This document shows, piece by piece, positions 13,796 through 26,840 of a DNA stretch of 64,000 nt. The stretch is from Perca fluviatilis (taxonomy: Eukaryota; Chordata; Actinopteri; Perciformes; Percidae). The stretch's first letter is position 1; each line of letters starts with the position of its first letter. Where the stretch lies: the NCBI RefSeq assembly GCF_010015445.1, contig NC_053126.1, positions 14,572,669 through 14,636,668 of the forward strand, given 5' to 3'. Below the pieces are notes generated by a model, which did no database searches, was not told the origin of the DNA, and was given only the letters and a program-made list of their open reading frames with translations. Both the position numbers and the translations under genes were made by a program.

Positions 13796-16700
13796 ATGCC
13801 GATAGTGGATAAACTCAAGGAGGCATTAAAACCTGGTCGGAAGGAGACGGGTGATGAGGGTGACCTCAACAAACTGTTGGCCTCTTCTGCCAAGAAGGTC
13901 CTCTTGCAGAAGATAGAGTTTGAGCCTGCCAGCAAGGGTTTCTCCTATCAACTGGATAGCCTGAAGAACAAGTATGTAATACTCAATCCCCGGAATGAGG
14001 GCGCTACGGGCCAGAAGGCCACAGAGCCTGCCCAAATAAAGAGGCAAGGTAAGCTCTCAAATTGAACATTTTCCATATTCATCTTTGTATCCATTGGTAC
14101 CAGCCATTAAAGCCAGTTTCTGTATTACAGTTGTAATAATGTCATAAATTTGACTGCGCTCCTCTTTCAGTCTCAGAGAATGTAGTTGGGGGCCAGAGCG
14201 ATGGGATCCCTTCTCCACAGAAGATGCTCTTTCCAGGGAACAAGCTTACCCTTAAATGGGAGCGTGTGTACAGGGTGGGAGCCGGTCTCCACAACCTAGG
14301 GAACACCTGCTTCCTCAACTCCACAGTGCAGTGTCTCACCTACACGCCGCCACTTGCCAACTACTTACTCTCAAAGGAGCACAGCCGTGCCTGTGAGTAT
14401 TTAAATCATGCTCTTTAATACTGCCAGACTCCCAGCATTTACACTCTCATTCACTTATATTTACATCCACATAGTTTTCCGTTTTGGAAATTACTTTAAC
14501 CCCGCCACTTGTGCAGACACATTTGTCTGAATGTCACTGTGGAATGCAAGCGAAAGCAGCTGGAAAAAAACGCTGTTTCAGTTGGCCAGTTTTTTGCCAC
14601 TAAGTTTTATTCAGGCTCTGAAACATTTAGCAGTCTATGATTTACTGACAAAAAAGAAAACAATGATTCACTGACCTCAAAGTTTCAGTGCTGTAAGTTA
14701 AATTGGAAAAATAGTAAGCACCCTAAATAGTACTTTGGTCCAGACCAGTGGAACCAAGACTTAGGTTGTGATATTACAGGTGAAGAAGGCGCTAAGATGC
14801 CATGATTAAGGCTGTAAAACGGCACAATTTAATTTGCCCATATTTGTAATGAGGGTCAACCTGCTTGATAAATATAATATTCATTTTTTTTTTTAAAGAT
14901 CGGTTTGAACTGATTGTCACCCAGATTTTTAGTAAATGCAGTAAAGGCAAAATAAGTCCTTCAAATTGATTGAAAAATATCCCAAATCGTAATTTTTTTT
15001 ATTTAATCTGATTTACACTTTCAAATACAATTGTGAACATTTTTTGGAAAAAATAAAATCAGAAAATGATCAGCATGTTGCTTGTTTTACTCTGCTTTTA
15101 AGAAGTATTTCTGTGAATACCATCACCCTAATTCTGACATTGATTTTTAATCCAATATGTTTTTACTCCGTTCAATGTGAGTTTTTTTACTTACTATATG
15201 AAGGAGCCACATCAAAGACCACTGTGCTAACCATTGTGTTGTGATGAACAGTAAGAGTTTTACATTGCATTCGTTATGAACAATAATCTGAACCTGAATA
15301 CTGTCATAATAACACATTTCTGTACTTTACTTTTGTGAGTGGCTCTGATTATTATTGTTGTTGTTGTTGTCTGTGTTTCAGGTCACCAGTCAGGCTTTTG
15401 TATGATTTGTGTGATGCAGAACCATATCATCCAAGCCTTTGCCAACACAGGCAATGCCATCAAGCCTGTCTCCTTCATCAGAGATCTGAAAAGTAAGACC
15501 ACCAGCTTCCTTCAATGCGGTGTGGACATGTCTAGTTCAGTGTTTGAATGTAGGTTGTGTCAGGAGTAGGGCTGCTCGATTATGGAAAAAATAATAATCA
15601 AGATTATTTTGGTCAATATTGAAATCACGATTATTTAACACGATTACTCATTAACATTTGGATATAATGGATAGTATCCAGGGTATAATCTGTTAGTGTC
15701 CTTTATCTCACAGAAAGAGTCTTTGGATCAGAATAAAAACTGTTTTACTACTGTGAGTTGGTTCAGCTTTACCGATATCACACATAACGTTACACAGCTA
15801 ATGAACATTTCCACAGACATAACACAATGTGCATCTCACATCACATGTTCACTCACTATGACCACTACTACTGTCATTATGTAACATTGTGCCAAAATAT
15901 CAACAATAATGTCGCCGTCAGTGGGCTTATTTGCTAGCTAACCTTAAGAAAAATCCAGCACATAGACGGTACCTTAGAGTAACGTTACGTGAAACAGGTG
16001 ATTTAACGTCCCTGCTCATTTACATACAGTTTAACAACAAAACTAAATGCTGAGGAAACATTACTATGTTTTTTTCATGTTGTTTTTGAGCAGTATGCCT
16101 ATGCACCCCCACTAAGCTGGAAAAAGTTTTAAACAGTAAGTGAATACAATGTCTATAGACAGTATACTACAGCGGGGGGGCGGTAAAGGCAGAGGGACCG
16201 CAGGGTTAGCGTTAGGGTAGCTGTTCCCAGACAACTGAGTTGGTTTTGCCTTTTTTTGCTCACCAAACGCTGCTGCCATCTTTACTTGCGCTGAGTTTTT
16301 AAATTCCAGCGGATGATATGCACAGCGCAGGACTTGCTTCCCTGACTGGCTTCGGGAAGGGCGGATGTGCGCATGCGGATGCGTGTGTTTCAGAACACAA
16401 GACAAAATAAGAGTGTTCTTGCAAAACAGAACATGGAAAAATAATCGTTTTTTCTCGATTATACTATTTTGGTGATTGTTGGGAGCCGAAATTGAAATCG
16501 AAATTCAATTAATTGCACAGCCCTAGTCAGGAGTAGGGCTGCACGATATGAGGAAAATATCTAATTGTGATTATTTTGACTGATATTGCGATATGATTCA
16601 CGATATTGGAGGGAATGATCGTTTTTGTATAATTATTCTCATTTTCATTGAAAATTATTAACATTGAAAGAAATAAAAATGGTTATAGTGTCAGGGTTTC

Positions 16701-19700
16701 CCACAGAAAATTTGTTAGTTAAGGTGGTAGGGTGGGGTGAAGTTTTGAAAAACTGTAACCACACTTGAAACCACTTTGTCACCACTGTGACTTCAACAAA
16801 ATTGCAGATCCGACGTAGTTTGCCTGCACCTCTGCACGTGTGTGTCTGTGTCGGAGCTCCACTCTGTCAATATGCAGAGAGGACAGATCAGGTTGCGCTT
16901 ACGCGCTCAGACGCTTTTGGAACCGAAATTTGGCACTGAAAGATAAATAATTTTTTGATTTTGACGACGTATTTAAGGCGGCCACCTTAGCTGCAAAGTG
17001 CTGCGGGAAACCCTGAGTGTGAGGATTTGTACCAAACAAATATTTTTTTTTCTTTAGTCTGTAGGATACGATTTGTAGGCCGGGACATCTCTGCAGCACC
17101 ACAATACTTAATTCAGAATTGTTTGAGACATATTTTGCCATTAACCACTATTTCGCCCCCCTGCGATTTGGATATTGCACTAGTCCATATTGCGATTTCG
17201 ATACAATTGCGATTAATTGTGCAGCCCTAGTCAGGAGTCACAGGCACCTGATCTTTGGTTGAATTCTGCCAGAGGCGTGATGACGCAACACCAGCCAAAG
17301 TGTCCCATGTGACAACAGCCAGTAACTGCAGTGCAAAAGTGGAGCGGTGAGACTGCGGACTGTGAATGAACACCATGTAGAGAGTAGAGATGTGTGAGAT
17401 GAGGTACTGTGCTGTAGTCTCACAGAAGCACCCCCCAACCTGCCTGCTACTTATGTGCTGCTGCAATCATGTCTCCCCGTCCTGCACCTTTTTTTTTCTT
17501 TTTCTATCTCTCTCCCCACCCCCCTCCTTCCCCAATGCCCTCTCTGTCTCCTTGTGACTGCGGGCTGAGAAAAGCAGCTCAAGCACAAAAATGTACACTT
17601 CACCTTTTCCCCTCCTTTTCAACCAGGACTTGGAGATGTACTGTATGTGTTTCTATGGTTTGCCTTTTAAATTCATCTAGCTGGTGGCCACCCCTGCAGT
17701 TAGAAATGCCCCTCCACAGCTAGAACAATATAAATGCATACAGTGAAAATGAAACATCTGTGTAGGGTTGCAATTAAGGTTTATTTTTATTGTCGATTAA
17801 TCTGTTGATTATTTTCTCAATTAATTGATTAGTTGTTTAGTCTATAAAATGTCAGAAAATGGGGGGAAATGTTCAATCAGTGTTTCCTAAGGCCCAAGGT
17901 GACACCCTCTGTGTTATGTCCTCAAATAAAAGATAATCAGTTTAATGTCAGAGTATTAAAGAAACTAGGAAATATTCACATTTAAGAAGCTGGAATCAGA
18001 ATTTTTCAATTATCTAAATAGTTGGCAATTAATTGATTAGTAGATTAATAAATTAATCTTTGCAGCTCTACATCTGTGCCTCTTGCTCAGCACAACCTCC
18101 TCCCCCTCCCCCCAACACACTTTCTATTTTTTTAATACAGCGCAATGTCATCACACTAAAATTGAAAGAGCTTACTCCAAACAAAACCACAACTACGCCC
18201 ACAGAGTTCATATCTTTAAGATGTTGTCTCCCCCTTCCCTAAAACGTGCCCTGAACAGGTCATTAGAGCATGGTGTCTTATTCGTCTTTCCCACTAAGGG
18301 GTGACTCATTGTCGTAAATGTGCAGGGATGCTATGCTGGGAATGTGGTGATGACCACATCATTCTACCAGCTTACGCGTTCCCCTTTTTCCATTAGGAAA
18401 TTACAGTCGAGGCATAGGGTTTAGAACTACATTATTTCTAATGTGACACTTTTAGATGAAACGTCAGTCTGTTGAAGTTGGTAAGCTGCTTATGAGGTCA
18501 TGGTCATTGAGCTGCATGTCTGAGATATATGAGGAACGACCTCTAAGTACCCAGTAAAGTGTACTCTTTAAACTCTGAAACATACATTATCTTCACTGGT
18601 TATTCCTTTATATGTGCATGTCCCTAATTGCCATGTGTAAACATCTTGAATAGTTAAAACCACATTATAACCTCCTACTCTATAATACTATGAATGGTTT
18701 TAGAAATAAAGACCGTTGTTGCCATAAATAAACCCTTTTTTATCCTTTAATTCTGACAGGACATTGGCAGGTTAGGAATGAGAGCACTTGTCTTTTATTA
18801 ACCTTTTCTCTGTTGTTTCGCATAAACCTATTTTTAAGGAATACAAATGTTGGCAGAACAAAGGATTATTAACATTTTTTTCTCTAGCTGCTCTCCATTC
18901 TCTTAGTGTGTCTGTGGGTTGTCTCTGACATAATTCAGATATTAAAAATTTGGGCTTTCAATGGTTTAACATTTATGCAATGAACATTCTGTGCAGTGAC
19001 TAACGCACAGGCTCAACCTTTTTTTAAACTTAAATGTTAAATATAATTGCAACATATATTCTGAACAGTTTCAGTAAGTGGTGTGGCTAAATCATGAATA
19101 ATTGTCATGAAGCACTTCATTTTGTTAATGCACTCAAGGTGGGAAACATTCAGGTAGCACAAAGCTTACGTGCTCTTTTTTTTTTTTCTCCCACAGAAAT
19201 TGCCAGGCATTTTCGCTTTGGAAGCCAAGAGGACGCCCATGAGTTTTTGCGGTACACCATCGATGCCATGCAGAAAGCTTGTCTCAATGGCTACCCTAAG
19301 TAAGGCTTTATTATTGTTTCTTGAAAGGGTTAAACGTATGAGTATAAAATTAAGAACTGCCTGGTTTTACGGGGTCCCACATGGAGCCAGATCTGGGAGG
19401 GAAGCTCGCTGTCAAGCGTTGGCCAGGGCGTTGCAGTACTGTGATGCGGGCATTGTACTGGACCATCGTGGCTTTTGATTTACCAGTCAAACCAACCCTA
19501 TGGTCATGAGCTTTGGGTGGTGACTGAAAGAATGAGTGGACAAAATGAGTTTCATCCACAGGGTGGCTGGACTCACCTTAGACATAGGGTAAGGAGCTCA
19601 GACATCTGGAGGTAGCTCAGAGTAGAGCCGCTGCTTTTTTTGCATCAAAGCTAGTTGAGGTGGTTCTGGCATCTGATCAGGATGCCTCTTGGGCACCTCC

Positions 19701-22700
19701 ATTTGGAGGTTAGACCCAGAACACGCTGGAGAAGTATCTCATCTGGCCTGGGAACACCTGGGGATCGATCCCTAAGGAGGAACTGGAAAACATTGCCCGG
19801 GAGACCCTGCTTAGCCTGCTGCAACCATGGCTTGGTCCAGGAGAAGTGGCAAAAAAATGGATGGATGCCTGGTTTTATATGAATGTTTTGATGATTTTTT
19901 TTTTTCTTGTCTGTAGGCTTGACAGACAGACCCAAGCCACAACTCTGGTTCACCAGATCTTTGGAGGTTACCTCAGGTCAAGAGGTATTGACTTTTTTCA
20001 CATACAGAAATGTAGAAAAAAATTGGCTCTAGAGCTGTGCACTTTTATGAATTTCCACATTTGTGGCTTTTAGTATTGCGTTATTGATCCATTACCCAGC
20101 AGACTAATGTCTGTGTCAACAAAAATATTTATTGCCAAAACAGCTTGATGTAGTTCAATACTCTTTACACTGCATTCACACATGCCGTTTTTAAGATGCA
20201 GCATTAAAAACATTTTCTGCAGGTGTGAGTTTGGTCTAGTATCTAATAATTATGATCTGAATGTAAAGTGTGCTACGTGTAAAGTCATTTCCCCTTAATG
20301 TTTGATCTGAGAGTCAGTTGGGTTGATGTTCTTGCTAGTCTTCTGTTTACAGGAAGTGGAACAGAGGCTTGTGTGAATCATTCCAGTCATCACTGATCAC
20401 CCGGTTACATTAACAGATTGTATTTCTTAAAAAAGAAAGTAGCCCCAAGTGAGTCACGCTTTTTTCAAATTCTGTCTTTCAGTGAAATGCTCTATTTGTA
20501 AAAGCGTGTCCGACACATATGACCCTTACCTTGACATCGCTGTGGAGATTCGGGTATGTTGCACAAGATCTCAATATAACCTTTATTTCCATGGAAATAT
20601 AGTATTTTCAAAAAATTTCCTCAGCAACACCACGTGTGTCTGTTTTTGTCTGTCAGCAAGCAGGAAACATTGTGCGAGCCCTGGAACTGTTTGTTAAACC
20701 AGATGTACTAAGTGGAGAGAATGCCTACATGTGTGCAAAGTAAGTGCACAATTTTACATCTGCAGGGCATCAAAAAAAATGTGCGCGTTTATTCACATTG
20801 GACATCTTTTTTTGTAACATGACTTTCTTTTTTCTCTCCAGGTGCAAAAAGAAAGTGCCAGCAACCAAGCGCTTCACAGTCCATCGAACATCTAATGTAC
20901 TGACCCTTTCACTGAAGAGGTTCGCCAACTTTAGCGGAGGAAAAATAACAAAGGTTAACAAAGAATTCTCACACTATTGGCTGTTTTGAAAGCGCTGTCT
21001 AATTTGTCAGTGATCTCATATTTCTGTCTTTTCTTTTTTTCTTCAGGATGTTGGTTACCCAGAATTTCTGAACATCCGCCCCTACATGTCTCAGAGCTCA
21101 GGTGATCCGGTTATGTATGGCCTCTATGCTGTTCTGGTGCACTCTGGCTACAGTTGTCATGCTGGCCACTACTACTGCTATGTCAAGGTAAGATGAGTGG
21201 ATGCACATCCTTTTTTAATTATGTCAAATTCTGAGCATAAACACCTTGAGATGAGCCACCTTGTTTTTTTTCAGGGTCAGAAACATGACATTAACAGACT
21301 AGAAGGTAAAATAAAACAAGACATTAACATAATAAAATAAAAACAAAGGAAGGAAAAAAGGCTCAAAGTAAATGTCTTATACTTTTCTTCCATCATACCT
21401 GGTGGATTGATATTACAGGAATGATACTAAAACATGTAGAATCATGAATAGAAATAGTGAAATGGCTGTAAAGATGTAATTGCCATAAGGCCAAAACTTT
21501 AATGGCTTAGCAACTTGTTTTGTTTGAAGCTGCTGTTCAAGAACTGCAGAGCTTTATCAGAGAAGTAACATTTAGTTGTAACATTAGCATTTCTTTCTAA
21601 TATTGTATAACTTCAGTTGCATAACTTTGTACCTAAACTTTTCTTTTTTATTCTAGCTCTAAAGAATCTTCTATCATGGTATATGTCATTTTATGTCATT
21701 TATTTTATACCACATTATCAAGATATAACCAAATATAATATATTTCTTGGGAATTCAATTGATAAACCGTTGGAGATATCACGTAGTTGCAATCCTATAA
21801 ATCCAGTATTGCCACAAAGCAGTCCTCCTTATTAATGCGCAACTGCAACTTTGCCCACAATGGCCTTATGCAGCCAGAGAAATTAAAAGGATAACTAACT
21901 CGGGAAATAAACTGTATAGCAAAGTCTGACGGTTAACAAATTCCTATTGTCTCATAGTATATATCGTCCTATCAACAACTGTCATGGTGTCTAAAGATTT
22001 ATACCTGTGGTGGTATTTTATACTCTAATCTGATCTCAAATGAATCCGGGCTGTTTATCTGCCTGAATCTGCTTTAACTGAGCCTGCATTTTTGTGTTCG
22101 GTTTGTCTGTTTTTGAATTTTTTTTATTTTTTTTTTATTTTTTTTATAGTTTAACTGTAAAGAAAATAATAAAAGTTCAATTAATACATTTCCCAGCTGG
22201 CTTCATTTTAAAGTTTTACTTCTTTTTGGTTTTCTCTTAGGCAAGCAATGGACAATGGTACCAAATGAATGATTCAATGGTGCACTCTAGTAACATCAAA
22301 GTAGTCTTGAACCAGCAGGCTTACGTGCTTTTCTACCTGAGGTAAGACACTGTGGAGTGCTGAAAGAGATCAAACAAGGTGTTTTCTGGATATATCAATA
22401 AATAAACCAGAGTCTTTATTTGTATATTGAAGGATCCCTGAAACCAAGAGGAATGCAGATGGGCAGGCCACCAAGCAGGGGATGTTGCATCCTGTGAAGA
22501 ACAGTGTGTCTTCTGAACAGATAAAGAGGGCCAACCTGAACGGGCCTCTCTCCTCCCCGCAGGTCACAAAGGTATGAGACAAGATGACATCCAGCTTACT
22601 GTTAGACATGTGGACTGTATGTGGGCTGAAGGTATATGTGCAGTTTTTTAATTCAAGTTCTAAATACAATACTCCCCTTTTCAGAAACTTGAGCCTGCAC

Positions 22701-25700
22701 AGCTGCGTAAGATCCAGTCCATGGATGGTGGTTTGGGCCTGCCCATTTCCAGAAACGGTGTGAGCTCTCAGCCACAGCCCAGACTTTCCAACTGGACGTC
22801 CTACTCCAATGGTCCACCAAAGCTGCCAGGTGGACCCACAGTTATTGAGGAGCCTTTCAAGAAGCTGAAGAAGCCGTCTCCCCAGAGCCAAGTGCAGTAC
22901 CGCAGCTGCACTCCGACCCCTTCCAACAACGGGTTTAGCAGGACTGAGGGAGATAAAAAGCAAGGTGGCGAGGGCAGAGGCATGTCAGCGTCTACCTCAT
23001 TTAAGTCTTTGTCCGACTCTTCCTCTGCCGACACCACTGACTCGAAGGTAATATTTGCCCCGAAAAAAGCACAAACAAAAACACAAATCTCTTTCAAATG
23101 CTGGATCACGCCGTTTTTTTATCATCTGATTACATCAATTAGATAAGCCTTGGTGCACTGAAATGTGCAAAGAGTATTATCATCTAACCTAGATGTGAAA
23201 GTGTTGAGACATATATACACAATATAGGGAATAAAAAAACAGTAATGCTGACACAAACTGTCCTTTATTGTTTATATCGCACACTAAGAAAACGTCTGTG
23301 CCAAGTTCGCGCACACAAATTAGAGCTGCGATTACTTTTGATGATCGATTAATCAAATCAAGTAATTGATTAATTGTAGGATCTACAAAATGTTAGGAAA
23401 TAGTGAAAAATGCTGTTCACAATTTCCTTAAGTCAGATGTGCAATCTTAAAATTGCTTGTTTGTCCAAGCAATTTGAAAATGTTCAAAACCCAAAGATAT
23501 TTAGTTTTACAATAACAAAACAAGAAAAGAGGCATATTCTCACATCTGCAAATTGGGAATGTTTGGATTTGTTTTTTTTTTTTTAGAAAATGACTGAAAT
23601 GATTATCAAAATAGTTGCCAAATATTTTTCTTTGTCCGATTTAGCAATAGATTAATCAATGAAATGCAAATTTGATATATTTATGTTTATTAAGTGTGAC
23701 TGAGCGTACAACATCATGTAGCCACCTTGAACGTAACATTTTTATTTTCGGAGTATGCAATGCATACTGCAAACTGTATTTGCAGTAGTTTGTACACCGA
23801 TTTGTATGATGTGGTTTAAGGAGATGCATAACAGCCGTTTAAGGCCAAGCGTAGCTGTACAGAAGCATAACCACAGCATGTGATTGCCTTTGTTTCGGGC
23901 CAGGACTCGGTGGGTACCAAAAGTGCGCCAGTAGGAGAGACTCCCTCCACCCCACGGAAAGGCTCTAATGGCCTGGCGTCTCCAGCCAAGAGCGTGGAGC
24001 GCTCTCAGAGCACAGAGGACCAGAAGGCAGCGAAAATTAAACCCCCGGCCCTCAACAACATCACTTCTGAAGCCACCAGCACCATGTCCCCTCCACCTGC
24101 CAAGAAACTGGCCCTGTCAGCCAAGAAGGTGAACTTCATTCCCATCCACAGCAGCAGCACCTCCTCCTCCTGTCTTAGTGAAAGCTCATGATACCTTGGT
24201 TTCCTGTTGCCTCAATCTACACTGCTATTCCAAATTTGACCATTGATTTCAATTAGTAGTTTTATTAAGGCAAGTAAACGCTCTCATTTTCTAGTTTATT
24301 TTCTGCTCTCTGTACTGTTATTTCTCCAGTGTGCCTGTCTAATCAACCACAAGGTAGCACTTGTTTAGAGTTTGTCTTTCTTTCCTTAGTTTGTTCTTTT
24401 TTTCTAACCATTTCTAATTCTTCTCTGCCATACCCTTTCCTCTTTGTTTTCCTCCCTCCATATTTTCCTGCCATCCATTTAATCTTCCTATTCCTTATTT
24501 GATTCTCTTCCTTATTTTTGTCACATTCATGGCTATTTTTTTTTAGACCACCAAGTTTTTATTTATGTCGATAACTGCAGGCTCGCAGCCGGAGACCGAG
24601 CAGCATTGATGCTCTGCCCTCTTTGCCACGCCAGCAGCCCAGTGACCCCACGCATAAAAATCAACTTAACCCCCTCACCTTTGCCTCACCTACTCACTCA
24701 CTCAGGTATGAACTCATAGCCCACATCACATAGGACACTATAACAAAAAAATGTGTCTCAAATGAAAATGGCATATTAAATCCAGATGTTTTCTCTTGTT
24801 CTCTTCCCAGAGCTGTTCCATTCCATTCACCCAAAGTCCAGTCATCGCCTTTTGCCCACTCAAGTGAATCCTTCAAACAGCAGAGCCCTCAGAAACAGTC
24901 CCTTCTCACCACACTGCAAAAACCAAACGCCAGCCTTTCTCCTAAAACCAACGGGCTCCACAGTGCCGGCCCAAAGAGCCCCAAGTCTTCCAACAACCTC
25001 AGCTCCGTGGTCCAAGAACCAGACCTCAACAGCACTCCAGGTCATGAGGTCAACCAAAAGAAGAAGAAGAAAAAGAAGCGGCGGCATTCTGAGGTAGAGG
25101 CCGACGCAGAGCCGATGACATCCGCAGCTACAGTGACACCGGCCAACCCTGTGGAATCAGCCAGCGAGAAGAAGCGGAAGAAGAAAAAGAAAAAGCGAAA
25201 AAAGGAGCATGGAGAGAAAGTATCGGAGAGGGAATGTGTCCCGTCACACCTAGAGACATCGCACCAGGAGGAGGATTGGTGTCAGGGTGGCATATGGAGT
25301 CTAACATCCCATCCAGATACAGAACAGTCTAAGCAAAAGCCTCCGTTAGCTGCCACAACCCCAACGCAGTGTGAGTCAAATCAGAAAGAACAGGGAAGAG
25401 ACTCTGTGAAGCTGAAGAAGAAGAAAAAGAAGAAGAGTCAGCTGGTGGAAGCTCTGCAGGACACTTCAGCATGCTCTGCATCAGAGACGTGGGTTGAAGT
25501 TTATGATTCTTTTATTTATGTTTATATATGATTCTTATTATGTTCTCTTCCCCAATATTCATTTCTGTTCAAACCCTACTGCCTTGAGTAAATTTTGTGC
25601 TCATAATTAGGAAGACGAGGCACATATTTGTGTTTCTAGAACAACCAGTTGACTTCTAGAAACTCCCACAATGCCGCCTGCATGCAATAAACTTAATGAA

Positions 25701-26840
25701 CTTATTTTTACCCCAACAGCACTTCTGAGATGAAGGCAGCAGTCGTTCAGAATGATACGGAAGATGTGATCATGTTAAAAAGTAAATTAAAGGTGGAGAA
25801 GAAAAAGAAGAACAAGAAGAAGAAGAGGCTAAAAGAAGAGGTGAGACTGTGGGAGGAGAGCAGGCGATGCTCAGACGGGCAGAACGATGAGCCTGAAGCA
25901 GTGGAACCCCCTTCCAAAAAGAACACCACGGAGAATGGCAGAATTAGTAAACAAAGCACAGGTATGTGAGCTACACACTGTACAGGCAAAAAATACACAT
26001 GCATTTATACTAATGCTTTCTCTCAGTGCCAACGCAGAACTATAATACTGCTCTGTATTAATTAGAGCCATTTGCCGAAAAAAACACTACAGCCTCATTT
26101 ATTTGACCAGTCATTTCACAATTATACTAAGAGAGCATGACTCGCTACGTTTTGAGAATGCCAGATTTAATCACTTTTTTGCTGATTGTTCAAATCCAGC
26201 CACAGTGGTATTTTGGGACAGCCAAGTGAAGGATAGCTACAAGCGCAGCCAGGCACCAGCGGCTGATGGAAGTGAGTTAGGAGACACCCAGAGCCGTGCT
26301 GCTCCTGTAGCCTGGGATGGGAAAAAGACAAGTGGGGTGGTAGAGGAGCTGCTCAGGAATGCCACAGATAAGGCCTACGGAGCAAACGGTGAGACGCAGA
26401 GTATAGATCTAAATCTTTATATGGCAATAATTTGTAGCAAAAAATGATTTTAAATGCATTTGTTTTTTCCTTTTGGTCTTATCTAGTCCTCAGTTGGGAT
26501 GGAGAGGTCTCTGCTATTAGTAGAGATGCTGCTGAAGATGTCCGTCACGCCAGGTTTGACACTGTGATCGATGAGTGGGATGAAGACTTTGACAGGGGAA
26601 AGGTAAAGAAGAAGAAGGACATTTTTATTCTATTTAGGTCAGCTAATCTTGTCCCATTGTCGTTGTCCCTAGACTTAAACTTTTCCCCATTTTTGTACAA
26701 ATGAACAGGTGAAGAAAATGAAAAACTATAAGAGAGAGAAGTGGAGAAGTGGCAGCAGCATCTTCCAGAAGATCCAGGACAGGCGGAGCAAGTGGTCTGT
26801 AACACCTGGAGGGAAAAGAGTTTTTGGAGTCCGTCGCTGA
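13796..26840 (+). CDS. usp36: Ubiquitin carboxyl-terminal hydrolase 36 (complete, 19 coding exons)
   Basis: Coding exons: 13796-14048, 14171-14392, 15382-15492, 19197-19299, 19917-19984, 20483-20553, 20657-20739, 20842-20953, 21047-21187, 22241-22341, 22433-22571, 22685-23047, 23904-24128, 24581-24705, 24811-25488, 25720-25961, 26200-26388, 26487-26602, 26709-26840. They sum to 3474 nt (1157 aa); human USP36 has about 1120. The USP domain spans residues 121-422. The Cys box is [12 protein letters not shown] with nucleophile Cys131, the His box is HAGHYYCYV with His382, and Asn398/Asp399 follow in QMND. A CxxC pair (Cys255/258 and Cys302/305) is the likely structural zinc site. The tail has lysine-rich clusters at about 789-797, 826-838, 907-914 and 959-969, then a conserved C-terminal block ([15 protein letters not shown]). 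USP36 is known as a nucleolar deubiquitinase acting on ribosome-biogenesis factors and on MYC; the basic clusters are the likely nucleolar signals. Confidence 0.96.
15559..16533. mobile_element. hAT-like element A flanked by GTCAGGAG
   Basis: The body is 15567-16525 (959 bp) in usp36 intron 4. It starts TAGGGCTGCTCGATTATGG and ends AATTGCACAGCCCTA, giving a short terminal inverted repeat of the form TAGGGCTG(C/T). The 8-bp repeat GTCAGGAG flanks it at 15559-15566 and 16526-16533. No transposase frame is seen, so it is non-autonomous. Confidence 0.88.
16526..17237. mobile_element. hAT-like element B sharing the GTCAGGAG site
   Basis: The body is 16534-17229 (696 bp). It starts TAGGGCTGCACGATATG and ends AATTGTGCAGCCCTA, so its ends resemble those of element A while the interior differs. 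The same 8-bp GTCAGGAG flanks it at 16526-16533 and 17230-17237; the left copy is also the right copy of element A. It contains the nested element at 16692-17015. Confidence 0.88.
16687..17020. mobile_element. Nested TIR element inside element B
   Basis: The body is 16692-17015 (324 bp), starting CAGGGTTTCCCACAG and ending CTGCGGGAAACCCTG, a 15-bp inverted repeat with one mismatch. A 5-nt direct repeat AGTGT flanks it (16687-16691 and 17016-17020). The ends resemble those of non-autonomous DNA transposons common in fish; superfamily undecided because the flanking repeat is not 8 bp. Confidence 0.75.
17755..18078. mobile_element. hAT-type MITE of the GATTAATC family with perfect 8-bp TSD
   Basis: The body is 17763-18070 (308 bp), with ends TAGGGTTGCAATTAA and, inverted, TAGAGCTGCAAAGATTAAT. 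CATCTGTG is duplicated at 17755-17762 and 18071-18078. The interior contains the ATTAATTGATTAG motifs and the CCCAAGGTGACA segment found, inverted or diverged, in the copies near 23321, 48670 and 63420. Usp36 intron 4. Confidence 0.9.
19360..19870 (+). mobile_element. 3' fragment of a non-LTR retrotransposon (LINE), degenerate
   Basis: In usp36 intron 5. The plus frames carry decayed pieces of a reverse-transcriptase ORF C-terminus, such as [11 protein letters not shown] and RPRTRW, with several frameshifts. The 3' end runs into an ATGGATGGATG tail, which suggests an RTE/Rex3-like element. It is truncated at the 5' end and inactive. Confidence 0.7.
21188..22240 (+). other. usp36 intron 10
   Basis: About 1.05 kb, AT-rich, starting GTAAGA and ending TTCTCTTAG. 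It contains a T-rich run near 22118-22150 and no recognised element or exon. Confidence 0.75.
23321..23665. mobile_element. Diverged GATTAATC-family MITE
   Basis: In usp36 intron 13. It begins TAGAGCTGCGATTAC, close to the family terminus, and contains GATCGATTAATC and TAGATTAATCAATG. The right terminus is not clean, so the copy is decayed and its end is approximate. Confidence 0.6.

Noticed and set aside
22370..22963. 197-codon minus-strand open frame
   Set aside because: It is antisense to usp36 exons 12-13, whose sense frame, splice phases and human similarity are clear.
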